Shown here: one piece after another, positions 63,856-64,000 of the stretch
Layout: every line of letters starts with the position of its first letter
Numbering within the stretch: the first letter of the stretch is position 1
Assembly (NCBI GenBank): GCA_977006965.1
Contig: OZ345354.1
Location: 1,612,001-1,676,000, forward strand
Length of the DNA stretch: 64,000 bases
DNA from: Phymatolithon calcareum
Lineage: Eukaryota; Rhodophyta; Florideophyceae; Hapalidiales
Direction: 5' to 3'
Program-made: the position numbers and the translations under genes
Notes under the pieces: generated by a model
Databases searched by the model: none
What the model was told of the DNA's origin: nothing
What the model saw: only the letters and a program-made list of their open reading frames with translations

Positions 63856-64000
63856 ATGATGAGGTTAGAAGTTTTTGGTCTTGCGTTTATTCTCGTACGG
63901 CGGACGACGGTGGCTGATATAGCCTCCAGCAATTTGCCTCCAGCAAACCTGCCACGCGGCAGGTTTGATCAAATCTAGTTATGATACTACAAAGCGGCCG
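63856..64000. other. right edge: unidentified sequence joining element E
   Basis: From GGGTAATGATGAGG onward the sequence is not copia. It contains a direct repeat (GCCTCCAGCAA, 63923-63933 and 63940-63950, approximate) and a hairpin ACCTGCC-ACGC-GGCAGGT (63951-63968). It may be the end of another inserted element that continues beyond the window. Confidence 0.4.

Overview
This is a nuclear DNA segment from a eukaryotic alga, most likely a red alga of the florideophyte type (for example a Chondrus-like genome). That placement is inference. It rests on small genes with zero to three short introns (74-120 bp), intergenic gaps often under 100 bp, eukaryote-only genes (RBAP48/MSI1, OST48, ERG28, TAF6, SSU72, pyruvate dehydrogenase kinase), a protein resembling a plant membrane family, and a large block dominated by Ty1/copia elements.

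The left third (about 0.8-21.3 kb) is a compact gene island. In order it holds: a two-module starch-binding-like protein (-), an MSI1/RBAP48 WD40 histone chaperone (+), a BTB/T1 (KCTD-like) protein (+), ERG28 (-), OST48 (-), a DUS1-type tRNA dihydrouridine synthase (-), a DUF427 protein (+), a PDK/BCKDK-family mitochondrial kinase (+), an FBPase-fold protein with altered active-site residues (+), TAF6 (-), a DUF7733-like membrane protein (-), an anchored protein of unknown function (+) and the SSU72 phosphatase (+). I built exon models by hand from splice sites and reading phase for five of these genes. They are mostly housekeeping genes with no shared pathway.

From 21.3 to about 31 kb the sequence decays. 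It holds a broken WD40 gene, a 1-kb Mutator-like transposon relic with long terminal inverted repeats (27413-28423), a pogo-type transposase remnant without its catalytic core, and AT-rich sequence without genes.

From about 31 to 64 kb the window is a nest of one Ty1/copia family inserted into itself. Element C (old, -) is interrupted by two solo LTRs and by element D (34405-42211, -, target duplication GAAAC). D in turn carries a pogo/Tigger DNA transposon (38291-40900, TA duplication). Next come older LTR fragments and one element with a fully open Gag-Pol frame (45292-50848, +). Element E (+) is split by composite G (51773-62435, -, target duplication GAAAC). G contains three LTRs, an inverted pol segment, a duplicated gag start, and a 2.29-kb DNA transposon (52464-54753) whose DUF7869-like protein is almost intact. 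The copia leader next to the LTR matches the anticodon arm of initiator tRNA-Met, which implies half-tRNA priming as in Drosophila copia.

The features most worth follow-up are the DUF7869-like transposon with exact ends, the three-LTR composite, and the FBPase-like protein with substituted metal and substrate residues. Calls were made by eye; family assignments come from recalled motifs, not searches.
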